From Candidatus Delongbacteria bacterium (lineage in GTDB: Bacteria > UBA4055), in NCBI GenBank assembly GCA_013139625.1, contig WTAK01000471.1, forward strand, positions 1 to 5,438: DNA of 5,438 nt. The letters run 5' to 3'. Under the pieces are notes generated by a model. That model was not told the DNA's origin. It ran no database searches and was given only the letters and a program-made list of their open reading frames with translations. Of the stretch, positions 1-5,438 are shown piece by piece (positions within the stretch are counted from its first letter, which is position 1; each line of letters starts with the position of its first letter). Position numbers and translations under genes: made by a program.

Positions 1-477
1 GATTTTATCATTCAATATTTTTGCAGTTAAATATTCGTCTTTATCTGCTTTTTGTATCTTATTGAGTGGATCTTGACCGATAGTTATTAAAACAAGATCC
101 CCGGGATGAAAAGCGTCATTAATACAACCTGCCGCATTAGTTAAGATAATATTTGTTATACCAAGTTCCGATATAACATTCACAGGAAAGACGATTTCTT
201 CATAGCTATATCCTTCGTATAGATGAACTCTCCCCGAAAGTACCAGGATCTTTTTATCATTGAGCTTACCAACGACTATCGACCCGCTATGCCCTCTAAC
301 GGTAGAAATTGGAAAATTAGGAATATCTGAAGTTTTTATTGTTTCTTTTTCTGATAAACTCTCTGTAAAAAAAGCAAGTCCACTGCCTAAAACAATTGCA
401 TATTCAATCCCGTCAGTGTTGATCTTATTTCTTATGTATTCAACTGCTTTTTCAATTTTCAATTGTCGATTATCCAT
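1..477 (-). CDS. Purine nucleoside phosphorylase, family II (trimeric PNP/MTAP type), N-terminal part, cut by the left window edge
   Basis: This reading frame has a start but no stop inside the window; 159 residues are visible. Family members phosphorolyse purine nucleosides to base and (deoxy)ribose-1-phosphate in cytoplasmic purine salvage. Visible motifs, in order, are the phosphate-loop GSGL at residues 31-34, PNFP at 53-56 followed by STVRGHSG at 58-65, GRVHLYEGY at 82-90, TNAAG at 113-117 and PGDLVLIT at 125-132. These match the conserved N-terminal half of human/Bacillus-type PNP, which is about 270-290 residues long. The base-binding Glu and Asn of the C-terminal half lie outside the window. 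The ATG at 477 is chosen because homology begins soon after it; an in-frame TAA lies further upstream, and no strong ribosome-binding site is seen. Two departures are odd: NAAGC replaces the usual NAAGG, and the DHIN-type segment after LIT appears deleted, leaving GQDPL. Family assignment is firm; exact substrate (inosine/guanosine, or methylthioadenosine) is not. Confidence 0.9.
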   Translation of the reverse strand, partial: MDNRQLKIEKAVEYIRNKINTDGIEYAIVLGSGLAFFTESLSEKETIKTSDIPNFPISTVRGHSGSIVVGKLNDKKILVLSGRVHLYEGYSYEEIVFPVNVISELGITNIILTNAAGCINDAFHPGDLVLITIGQDPLNKIQKADKDEYLTAKILNDKI

Positions 478-549
478 TGTAAATTGTATCTTTATTTTTA
501 CTTGTGAATAAAATACATTATTTATAACTTAGAGTAAAGAAATTAATAA
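478..549. promoter_or_regulatory. Divergent intergenic region between the nucleoside phosphorylase and the formyl-THF cyclo-ligase genes
   Basis: These 72 AT-rich bases separate two divergent starts, so promoters for both directions should lie here or just inside the flanking genes. On the plus strand TTGTGA (502-507) and TATAAC (523-528) resemble -35 and -10 boxes, but the 15-base spacing is short. On the minus strand the complement of 522-527 reads TATAAA. None is convincing alone in DNA this AT-rich, and no operator-like inverted repeat stands out. The regulatory role is inferred from gene arrangement. Confidence 0.35.
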
Positions 550-1119
550 ATGTTCGGTGCATCAATGAAAGATGAAATCTCATCAAAGAAGAAAACTCTT
601 CGGAAGCAGATAAAATTAATTAAAAGATCCTTATCTTCTGATGATAGAGCAATTCATTCAAATACTGTTATAAGAAAACTTGAAGAGAGTGTAGAATTTA
701 AGAATTCTCACACTATTTTTATCTATTGGGCTATGGATGACGAGGTTGATACCAGAGAATTTATTATTAAATGGTACAAGAAAAAAACATTTATTTTACC
801 TACTATTGATGGTGATGATCTAATCTTGAAAAAATTTTCCGGTATAGATTCGTTAAGAGATGGTGACCTATACGCTATTCCCGAGCCAAAAGGAGAGCCT
901 TTTGAGACCCTAAACGATATTGACTTGGCGATCATACCCGGTGTTGCGTTTGATAAACAGAACAACCGTATGGGTAGAGGTAAAGCATATTACGATAAAA
1001 TACTTAGGAAAATAAAAGGAAGGTCTATCCTAATTGGAATCTGCTTTGATTTTCAATTGGTGGATGAAGTTCCTGTGGAAGAACACGATATAACTATGAA
1101 TAAGGTAATTCACTCATGA
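550..1119 (+). CDS. 5-formyltetrahydrofolate cyclo-ligase (5,10-methenyltetrahydrofolate synthetase, YgfA family)
   Basis: The family converts 5-formyl-THF to 5,10-methenyl-THF using ATP, returning a storage or inhibitory folate to the cytoplasmic one-carbon pool. The 189 residues are a normal length. Conserved signatures are visible: a basic N-terminal helix (KKKTLRKQIK, 13-22), EVDTREF at 65-71, LPTIDG at 83-88, PEPKGE at 111-116, PGVAFD at 130-135, the nucleotide-binding RMGRGKAYYD at 140-149, and a C-terminal stretch from LIGICFD (161-167) to EEHDITMNKVIHS. The usual GRGKGYYD has Ala in place of the second Gly. The start is uncertain: ATG 550 has only a weak AGAGTAAAG upstream, while ATG 565 (residue 6, MKDEIS) fits the usual family N-terminus better and would give 184 residues. 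The stop overlaps the next start in ATGA, so the two genes are probably translationally coupled. The lineage-specific symbol (fthC/ygfA) is not assigned. Confidence 0.93.
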   Translation: MFGASMKDEISSKKKTLRKQIKLIKRSLSSDDRAIHSNTVIRKLEESVEFKNSHTIFIYWAMDDEVDTREFIIKWYKKKTFILPTIDGDDLILKKFSGIDSLRDGDLYAIPEPKGEPFETLNDIDLAIIPGVAFDKQNNRMGRGKAYYDKILRKIKGRSILIGICFDFQLVDEVPVEEHDITMNKVIHS

Positions 1120-1835
1120 TATTTGAAGACTTCTTTGATATTTCACCAGAACAATTAGATAGGATAGCTGAAAAGATCTATCAGAACGAATGCGCTCGTA
1201 AAAGGGAATATCTCGTCTGGTGGAGTGAAAATGAAGAATTCCCATCTCTTGGGATCGGACATTTTTTATGGCTTCCTAATGATCTTAAAGTACCTTTTGA
1301 ACCATCATTTAAAAAATTTTTAGATGTTTGCATTTACGATGATATTGAGATTCCTGAGATATTGAAAAATTATAGCAACGGATGTATTTGGAACAATAGA
1401 AATGAATATCTTGATCCGAAAAACTCTAATCAAATTGAAGAAATAAAAGATTGGCTCGAAAATACAAAAGATTTTCAGGCAGAATTTCTTTATCAAAGAG
1501 CTTTAAATATGCTTGAGGATATTATTGATTATGATCCTGCGACTATGATCAATATTGAAAAACTTCTCGCATCGGATATTGGTAAATTTGTTGTCATTGA
1601 CTATATTAATTTCAAAGGTTCGGGGTTGAATTTTAAAGAAAGGTACGGTACGCAGGGATGGGGATTACTTCAAGTTATTCAGGGTATGGGATTTAACCCG
1701 GATCCAGTTGATGAATTCATTAAATCAGCTATTGCAGTTCTAGAAAATAGAATAAAGAACTCTCCTCCTGAGAGAAATGAAGAAGTATTCCTAAAAGGTT
1801 GGATCAAACGCTTTGAATCATATAAAACATTCTAA
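1116..1835 (+). CDS. Conserved protein of unknown function with a lysozyme-like (GH24-like) N-terminal motif
   Basis: I do not recognise a named family for this 239-residue protein. It starts at the ATG of the ATGA overlap with the preceding cyclo-ligase gene, which supports the start and suggests co-translation. The most telling part is residues 24-52: NEC, then WWSENEEFPSLGIGHFLWLP. The LGIGH at 45-49 preceded by an acidic residue and Ser44 resembles the TIGIGH segment after the catalytic Glu and Asp of phage T4-type lysozymes, so Glu25, Glu38 and Ser44 could correspond to the Glu/Asp/Thr triad. A second conserved-looking block, INFKGSGLNFKERYGTQGWGLLQVI (164-188), is rich in Gly and aromatics and resembles a substrate groove. 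The C-terminal 50 residues are predicted helical. There is no signal peptide or membrane segment, so a periplasmic role would need another export route. Being a real protein is near certain; the enzymatic assignment is only inference. Confidence 0.85.
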   Translation: MIFEDFFDISPEQLDRIAEKIYQNECARKREYLVWWSENEEFPSLGIGHFLWLPNDLKVPFEPSFKKFLDVCIYDDIEIPEILKNYSNGCIWNNRNEYLDPKNSNQIEEIKDWLENTKDFQAEFLYQRALNMLEDIIDYDPATMINIEKLLASDIGKFVVIDYINFKGSGLNFKERYGTQGWGLLQVIQGMGFNPDPVDEFIKSAIAVLENRIKNSPPERNEEVFLKGWIKRFESYKTF

Positions 1836-1839
1836 TTTT

Positions 1840-1843
1840 GAGG
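1840..1843 (+). promoter_or_regulatory. Ribosome-binding site fixing the lipoprotein start at 1852
   Basis: GAGG lies eight bases before the ATG at 1852, a normal Shine-Dalgarno position. The in-frame upstream ATG at 1813 lies inside the preceding gene with no such site. Starting at 1852 also places a clean lipoprotein signal peptide at the very N-terminus, so the longer 161-residue reading is not used. Confidence 0.7.
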
Positions 1844-1851
1844 TAATAATA

Positions 1852-2298
1852 ATGAAAAAACTATTATCAATACTAACACTTTTCTTTTTCCTTTATTCTT
1901 GCTCGGTAAGAACGTTGAAAGAAGTACCGAAGCACAGAGCTGCCGAAATTAGCAGGAATAATATTGTTGTCATACATTATAACGATTTTACTTTTACTTT
2001 AGAGAGTGCCGCTATAGAAAGATTACACCTAACCGGATATTTAAAAAGTTATAATAAAAGTGAAAATAAGGAACAGCTTTACAAAGAACTACATTTATAC
2101 ATTAATCCTGAGAAAAAAATTAGATACAAGTATAATGAAAAGTTTGCTATTCCTTTAGAAAAGATCACAAAAGCCGAAGTATACGAATATAATACTGCAA
2201 ATGCTGTAGGAAATGTTACTATAATACTTTCTGCGGTTGCAGGTATTGGATTTGCCGTATTATTATTTATTTTTAGCGCATGGCCAGGGCCGGGATAA
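1852..2298 (+). CDS. Small lipoprotein with a C-terminal transmembrane segment, function unknown
   Basis: The 148-residue product begins with a classic lipoprotein signal peptide: MKK, a hydrophobic run from residue 4 to 15, and the lipobox LYSC with Cys17 as the predicted lipidation site. Ser follows the Cys, which under the Lol sorting rule of proteobacteria would favour the outer membrane. The middle (about 36-115) looks like beta strands: VVIHYNDFTFTLESAAIE, then an acidic/lysine-rich loop, then IPLEKITKAEVYEY. This pattern, a short beta domain ending in an IPL..I...EVYEY strand, recalls small lipoproteins common in Bacteroidetes-like genomes, though I cannot name a family. Residues 119-142 form a hydrophobic Gly/Ala/Val/Ile segment long enough to span a membrane, and the protein ends with WPGPG. 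It is 16 bases downstream of the lysozyme-like gene and probably shares its transcript. Confidence 0.85.
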   Translation: MKKLLSILTLFFFLYSCSVRTLKEVPKHRAAEISRNNIVVIHYNDFTFTLESAAIERLHLTGYLKSYNKSENKEQLYKELHLYINPEKKIRYKYNEKFAIPLEKITKAEVYEYNTANAVGNVTIILSAVAGIGFAVLLFIFSAWPGPG

Positions 2299-2336
2299 TT
2301 AATTTTATTCTTGTAAGTGCTAGAGAAACTATTACC

Positions 2337-2365
2337 TTGAATTTTGAACAACATATTTATATATT
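2337..2365 (+). promoter_or_regulatory. Possible sigma70-like promoter for dapB
   Basis: In the 102-base spacer before dapB, TTGAAT (2337-2342) and TATATT (2360-2365) are separated by 17 bases. They match four and five of six positions of the standard boxes. The spacing is ideal, but such matches are frequent in AT-rich DNA and the lineage's consensus is unknown. The rest of the spacer shows no convincing terminator hairpin or riboswitch-like structure, so read-through from upstream remains possible. Confidence 0.3.
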
Positions 2366-2389
2366 GAAATATCTTTAAATGATTATATC

Positions 2390-2394
2390 AGAGG
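2390..2394 (+). promoter_or_regulatory. Ribosome-binding site of dapB
   Basis: AGAGG sits six bases before the ATG at 2401. With GAGG at 1840-1843, it shows that this organism does use Shine-Dalgarno initiation, at least at genes that do not overlap the one upstream. Confidence 0.7.
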
Positions 2395-2400
2395 TTTATT

Positions 2401-3159
2401 ATGATAAATATTGCTTTATGCGGTGGATATGGAAAAATGGGAAGAACTATTGCTGAGTTATGCACAGTTGGAAGTAATTTTAATATTTCATATATCATAG
2501 AAACTAATGACAAGTGCCTTCTTTCCAATATTGGGATCGGTATTAAGCTTGAGGATATAATTGATCATGATGATGTAGATGTCGTTGTAGATTTCACCTC
2601 TAAAGAATCCTGTCTTGAACGTATGAAAATAAGCATCGATAATGGCAAACCTTTTGTTACAGGTACGACAGGATTTAGTGATGAAGATATGGCAAAAATC
2701 AAGATCATGGCTGAAAAAGGAAAGGTATTTTATTCTCCGAATTTCTCACCAGGAATTTATATCCTTGGAAAAGCCCTACAACAAATATCTGAACTTGCAA
2801 AAGATGACTACGATATTGAAATGCTTGAAATGCATCATAATCAGAAAACTGATGCACCTAGTGGTACTGCACTTAAACTCAGAGATATTCTAGTTCAAAA
2901 TTATCCTGATCACAATGTGATCTATGGCAGAAAGGGTGATTATCAGCCAAGAAGCAGAAAAGAGATCGCAATTCATACTCTCAGAGGTGGTGATGTGGTC
3001 GGTGATCATAAAGTGATCTTTGCAGGAAACGGAGAAAGGCTTGAACTTACCCATAGGGCAATATCTCGAAAGACATTTGCTTCAGGAGTATTGAAAGCTG
3101 TAGAATACATTGTTAAACAAAATGAAGATAGACTATATGGAATGGACGACCTATTTTAA
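2401..3159 (+). CDS. dapB: 4-hydroxy-tetrahydrodipicolinate reductase
   Basis: DapB reduces the dipicolinate-pathway intermediate made by DapA to tetrahydrodipicolinate with NAD(P)H, in the cytoplasmic pathway to diaminopimelate and lysine. The 252-residue protein carries the full signature set. The Rossmann loop CGGYGKMGR is at residues 7-15 and VVDFTS at 62-67. The cofactor-site VTGTTGF is at 86-92 and SPNFSPG at 112-118. The catalytic motif HHNQKTDAPSGTA, at 145-157, has His145/His146 and Lys149. RGGDVVGDH is at 195-203, and GERLELTHRA at 211-220 is followed by ISRKTFASGV. No key residue is missing. The start has a good ribosome-binding site six bases upstream. Its 3' end overlaps the DUF1318 lipoprotein gene, which points to co-transcription. 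No other dap gene is in the window, so lysine synthesis genes are scattered or lie outside. GATC is unusually frequent in this gene, eight copies in 759 bases. Confidence 0.97.
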   Translation: MINIALCGGYGKMGRTIAELCTVGSNFNISYIIETNDKCLLSNIGIGIKLEDIIDHDDVDVVVDFTSKESCLERMKISIDNGKPFVTGTTGFSDEDMAKIKIMAEKGKVFYSPNFSPGIYILGKALQQISELAKDDYDIEMLEMHHNQKTDAPSGTALKLRDILVQNYPDHNVIYGRKGDYQPRSRKEIAIHTLRGGDVVGDHKVIFAGNGERLELTHRAISRKTFASGVLKAVEYIVKQNEDRLYGMDDLF

Positions 3160-3688
3160 AATATTATTGTTGGTTTTGATCGTAAGTATAACTTCCTGTA
3201 CTGTGAAGATACCGGATATAAAGATCACTGGTGAAAAAACTGCTCTTGAGAATCAAGTCCTCGGGGAATATTCAAAGATCAAAGAAGATGCCTGGATGGT
3301 AGCATCGGAGAGAGGTGACGGTCAAATAAAGATCACTGCAGATAGAAAAGAAGTTGTAGAGGCCGTCAGAGATAGAGAATTCTTGAAAGATGATATGAAT
3401 GAATTGAAATTAAAGGGATACTTGGGAGAAATAGTAAGTGGGCTATTAGAAGTTATTGATCCTGAGAAAATTTTAAAATTAGACAAAAAAGAACAAAATC
3501 GTATCGAGCTGCTATTGAAAAAAGAAAATAACGCTCGAATTTTGATAATGAAAAGAATTATAGAAACAGATACAAAATTTAAATCTTCTCCAAAAGAAGT
3601 ATATCAGGCATTTTTTGTTATGAACCTTGAAGATTCTCCTGAGAAAACATTTTATCAGAATAAAAAAGGTAAATGGGTTAAGAAGTAG
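3137..3688 (+). CDS. DUF1318 (YdbL-like) lipoprotein
   Basis: From ATG 3137 the product has 183 residues: a short N-region ending in Lys8, a hydrophobic stretch ILLLVLIVSI, and the lipobox ITSC with Cys21. The mature part begins TVKIPDIKITGEKTALE and continues to EDAWMVASERG (50-60), then a helical region, a second helix with ENNARILIMKRIIE, and a C-terminus ending KKGKWVKK. The last part resembles the end of E. coli YdbL, where GxW(L/V)xK closes the protein. The EKTALE...LGEY...EDAWMVAS block, as I recall it, is typical of DUF1318 lipoproteins. The family's biochemical role is unknown; YdbL in E. coli is linked to the YdbH-YnbE envelope-bridging pair. Alternative starts are ATG 3122 (188 residues) and TTG 3110 (192 residues). 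3137 is preferred because it gives a normal signal-peptide length and has GAAGA seven to eight bases upstream. It overlaps dapB by 23 bases and shares its last 11 bases with the convergent gene. Confidence 0.85.
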   Translation: MEWTTYFKILLLVLIVSITSCTVKIPDIKITGEKTALENQVLGEYSKIKEDAWMVASERGDGQIKITADRKEVVEAVRDREFLKDDMNELKLKGYLGEIVSGLLEVIDPEKILKLDKKEQNRIELLLKKENNARILIMKRIIETDTKFKSSPKEVYQAFFVMNLEDSPEKTFYQNKKGKWVKK

Positions 3689-5438
3689 CATTAAAACGCT
3701 CGATGATCTTCTGCCCTCTTCTATAAAAATACGTAGTTTTAAAAAGCTCTTCCTGTGCACTATCCATATTAGCCAATAAATATTCTTTTATCTCTTCATA
3801 AAACCCAATAAATGGTGCTATTTTATCAACCTTTATTTTTGCCATCAAAGCAAATTCCATAAAAGGTATGATCGAATAAACATTGATCATTGCATAACCT
3901 GCAATATGAAGTTTCTTGGAAAGTTCAAAGATGGTATTTATCAGTTTTTCATCTTTAGTAAGCATGAATTTTGTAATGTTATATACCAAATAATCTCCAG
4001 TGATCTCAGGATTTTGAAATCTTTTTTCGATCTTGCCTATTACCTGATCCATAGGAGGGAGTTTTTTATTCTTTTTAATATAGTGCAGTAGCATCATCGG
4101 TGTTTCAAGTTGCAAATTACCATTTAATATTTCATCCATTTGCCCCGGTGACCAACGATAACAAATATTATGTTCGTAAAAAGTATCTAAACTTTCCTTA
4201 TAAGCAGAATAAATATCTTCCGTAAGTACATTGTCATCATATAATGCTTTAATATCCGTTAAAGCTTCTTCTTTTGTAAATATTTCAGGATAGTATTTAG
4301 CAATCCTATCAAAATGTGTAAGTAATTTTGCTTCCGTTGAATGTCTAAAGTATAAATAAGCCTTTCTTATTATTTTTTTTGCAGATTTAAAATCCCCTGT
4401 TCTATGGTAAAGAATAAACTCATTTGTCAAAAGTTCAATATATAATTCTAGTCTGTTTGTCTCCTTTGCCTGCCTTCTGACTTCTCGAAGTAAATTTATA
4501 ATTTCTCCCAGAGGATAAAAAAGATTTATCTTTGTTGATACGACATCAGCAAGATCATCTAAGCTTAACGGTCTTTTTAATTTATCTGAAAGAAATATCT
4601 TCTTATTCTCAAAATATAATGCTTTTTCATAATCATCTGTATAGTAATAATAGTTTGCAAGTGTCTTCAAGATCAAGAACATACTTTCAGTATCTTTTTG
4701 CTTGTAGGCTATCTCTAATCCATAAGTTAATCTTTCACTATAATCTTGTTCAATATAGTCTCTTTCAGCAAATTTTGATAAAGTACTTAAGATATAAAAA
4801 TAATTGTTATTGAATATTTTTTTAGAAACAAATACATCTATATAATCAGATATTCGCTCCTCTAAATGATTTTCCCATGGAATAACACCATAAACGATCT
4901 TGATTGTGTCAAGTATTATCTGATATTGAACGGATATATCTTTGTCCCTGTTAAAATCTTCTTCCAATACTTTAACAATTGCAACACCATCATCAAAATA
5001 TTTCCTACTTGATAATAATTTATGTAAAATATCAAACATATCACCGTAAAATTCATCGACAGGCAAATTATCTTTATAAAATCCAAAGTTCTTTTTTACA
5101 AAAGAAATAATATTGTAGTCATAATAAAATTCATTATGCAAATATATCTTGATGCGAATAAATTTGAGCTTACTTTCAATATGCTTAATCTCATCTTTAA
5201 ATTTCTTTCCTATTGATTTGATAACCTTTACGGCTTTTTCAATATCTGTCCCTTCCAGATAAAATGCGAAATTTAGTTCAAGGCGGAATTTCACTTCTAC
5301 ATCATCACAAAGCTTGATGCTATTCAGTAATAAATAATACAGATTGTCATTCGAGTCTTTTTTACGCATTACTTCAATATATTTATTCAAATTGCCTAAT
5401 TCGGATATATTGATCCCACTTAAGACATATTTTATGAC
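3678..5438 (-). CDS. Large alpha-helical TPR-like repeat protein, C-terminal part; N-terminus beyond the right edge
   Basis: The frame stays open from the stop at 3678-3680 to the last base of the window, giving 586 visible residues. A TTG at 5390 could start a 570-residue version, but there are sixteen stop-free codons before it, no good ribosome-binding site, and the first residues already lie inside a helical repeat region, so I infer a longer gene cut by the edge. The protein is rich in Lys, Glu, Ile, Leu and Tyr, with no signal peptide or membrane segment. The clearest TPR-like units (numbered from the window edge) are about 253-286, with LANYYYYTDDYEKALYFENK, and about 334-362, with EFILYHRTGDFKSAKKIIRK. 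Other helical hairpins are degenerate. Such helical tails commonly follow kinase, AAA/STAND ATPase or cyclase modules in bacterial signalling proteins, or stand alone as scaffolds. No catalytic motif is visible here, so function cannot be assigned. Confidence 0.8.
   Translation of the reverse strand, partial: VIKYVLSGINISELGNLNKYIEVMRKKDSNDNLYYLLLNSIKLCDDVEVKFRLELNFAFYLEGTDIEKAVKVIKSIGKKFKDEIKHIESKLKFIRIKIYLHNEFYYDYNIISFVKKNFGFYKDNLPVDEFYGDMFDILHKLLSSRKYFDDGVAIVKVLEEDFNRDKDISVQYQIILDTIKIVYGVIPWENHLEERISDYIDVFVSKKIFNNNYFYILSTLSKFAERDYIEQDYSERLTYGLEIAYKQKDTESMFLILKTLANYYYYTDDYEKALYFENKKIFLSDKLKRPLSLDDLADVVSTKINLFYPLGEIINLLREVRRQAKETNRLELYIELLTNEFILYHRTGDFKSAKKIIRKAYLYFRHSTEAKLLTHFDRIAKYYPEIFTKEEALTDIKALYDDNVLTEDIYSAYKESLDTFYEHNICYRWSPGQMDEILNGNLQLETPMMLLHYIKKNKKLPPMDQVIGKIEKRFQNPEITGDYLVYNITKFMLTKDEKLINTIFELSKKLHIAGYAMINVYSIIPFMEFALMAKIKVDKIAPFIGFYEEIKEYLLANMDSAQEELFKTTYFYRRGQKIIERFNATS

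Noticed and set aside
451..490. CAATT/ATTG-rich stretch at the start of the nucleoside phosphorylase gene as a dispersed repeat
   Set aside because: It has the look of low-complexity AT-rich sequence, encodes the first residues of the protein, and has no second copy in the window.
260..511. Plus-strand 83-codon reading frame
   Set aside because: It lies antisense to the well-supported nucleoside phosphorylase gene and has no recognisable protein features.
723..965. Minus-strand 80-codon reading frame
   Set aside because: It is fully inside the formyl-THF cyclo-ligase gene, whose family motifs are read on the plus strand.
2281..2310. GC-rich GGCCAGGGCCGGG at the end of the small lipoprotein gene as a terminator stem
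   Set aside because: The self-complementary parts would leave only a two-base loop, and no T-run directly follows.
2079..2354. Minus-strand 91-codon reading frame over the end of the small lipoprotein gene
   Set aside because: It is mostly antisense to a gene with a clear signal peptide and ribosome-binding site, and shows no family motif.
2642..2893. Plus-strand 83-codon frame inside dapB
   Set aside because: It is an out-of-frame shadow of dapB, whose catalytic motif is encoded in the same bases in the other frame.
3218..3338. Thirteen-base direct repeat ATAAAGATCACTG at 3218-3230 and 3326-3338
   Set aside because: Both copies are in frame and encode IKIT; two copies inside one gene fit codon preference or a small internal protein echo, not a mobile or CRISPR-like repeat.
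3512..3760. Minus-strand 82-codon frame across the convergent gene junction
   Set aside because: It overlaps two supported genes in other frames and its composition is biased (Phe/Ile/Arg-rich) as expected of an antisense shadow.
3906..4813. Two plus-strand short frames (3906-4091 and 4532-4813)
   Set aside because: Both are antisense to the long helical-repeat gene and have no ribosome-binding site or homology signal.

Overview
The window is AT-rich (roughly 31-33% GC by sampling several lines) and gene-dense, with almost no spacer DNA. It looks like a chromosomal segment from a Gram-negative bacterium. Two proteins carry lipoprotein signal peptides, and one of them belongs to the YdbL-like DUF1318 lipoprotein group. 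The low GC, the lipoproteins and the large helical-repeat protein would suit an AT-rich lineage of the FCB superphylum or a similar candidate phylum. That placement is a guess from gene style, not a measurement.

Layout from left to right. Positions 1-477, minus strand: the N-terminal 159 residues of a family II (trimeric) purine nucleoside phosphorylase, running off the left edge. Positions 478-549: a short divergent spacer. Positions 550-2298, plus strand: a tight cluster of 5-formyltetrahydrofolate cyclo-ligase, an uncharacterised protein with a lysozyme-like motif, and a small lipoprotein with a C-terminal membrane helix. The first pair overlaps through ATGA and the second pair is 16 bases apart. 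Positions 2299-2400: a spacer with a weak promoter candidate. Positions 2401-3688, plus strand: 4-hydroxy-tetrahydrodipicolinate reductase (dapB) overlapping a DUF1318 lipoprotein. Positions 3678-5438, minus strand: a large all-helical, TPR-like protein. It converges on the DUF1318 gene with an 11-base tail-to-tail overlap and stays open through the right edge, so its N-terminus is missing.

The recognisable genes are housekeeping: purine salvage, folate one-carbon repair, and lysine/diaminopimelate synthesis for peptidoglycan. They are interleaved with envelope lipoproteins and a possible peptidoglycan-active protein. A cell-wall theme (dapB, the lysozyme-like protein, two lipoproteins) can be suggested but is not proved. 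I see no mobile element, CRISPR array, tRNA, rRNA or riboswitch. No new multi-gene system is evident. The points most worth checking are the GH24-like motif in the 239-residue unknown, the shortened substrate-loop region in the nucleoside phosphorylase, the truncated helical-repeat protein, and a roughly two-fold excess of GATC across the window.
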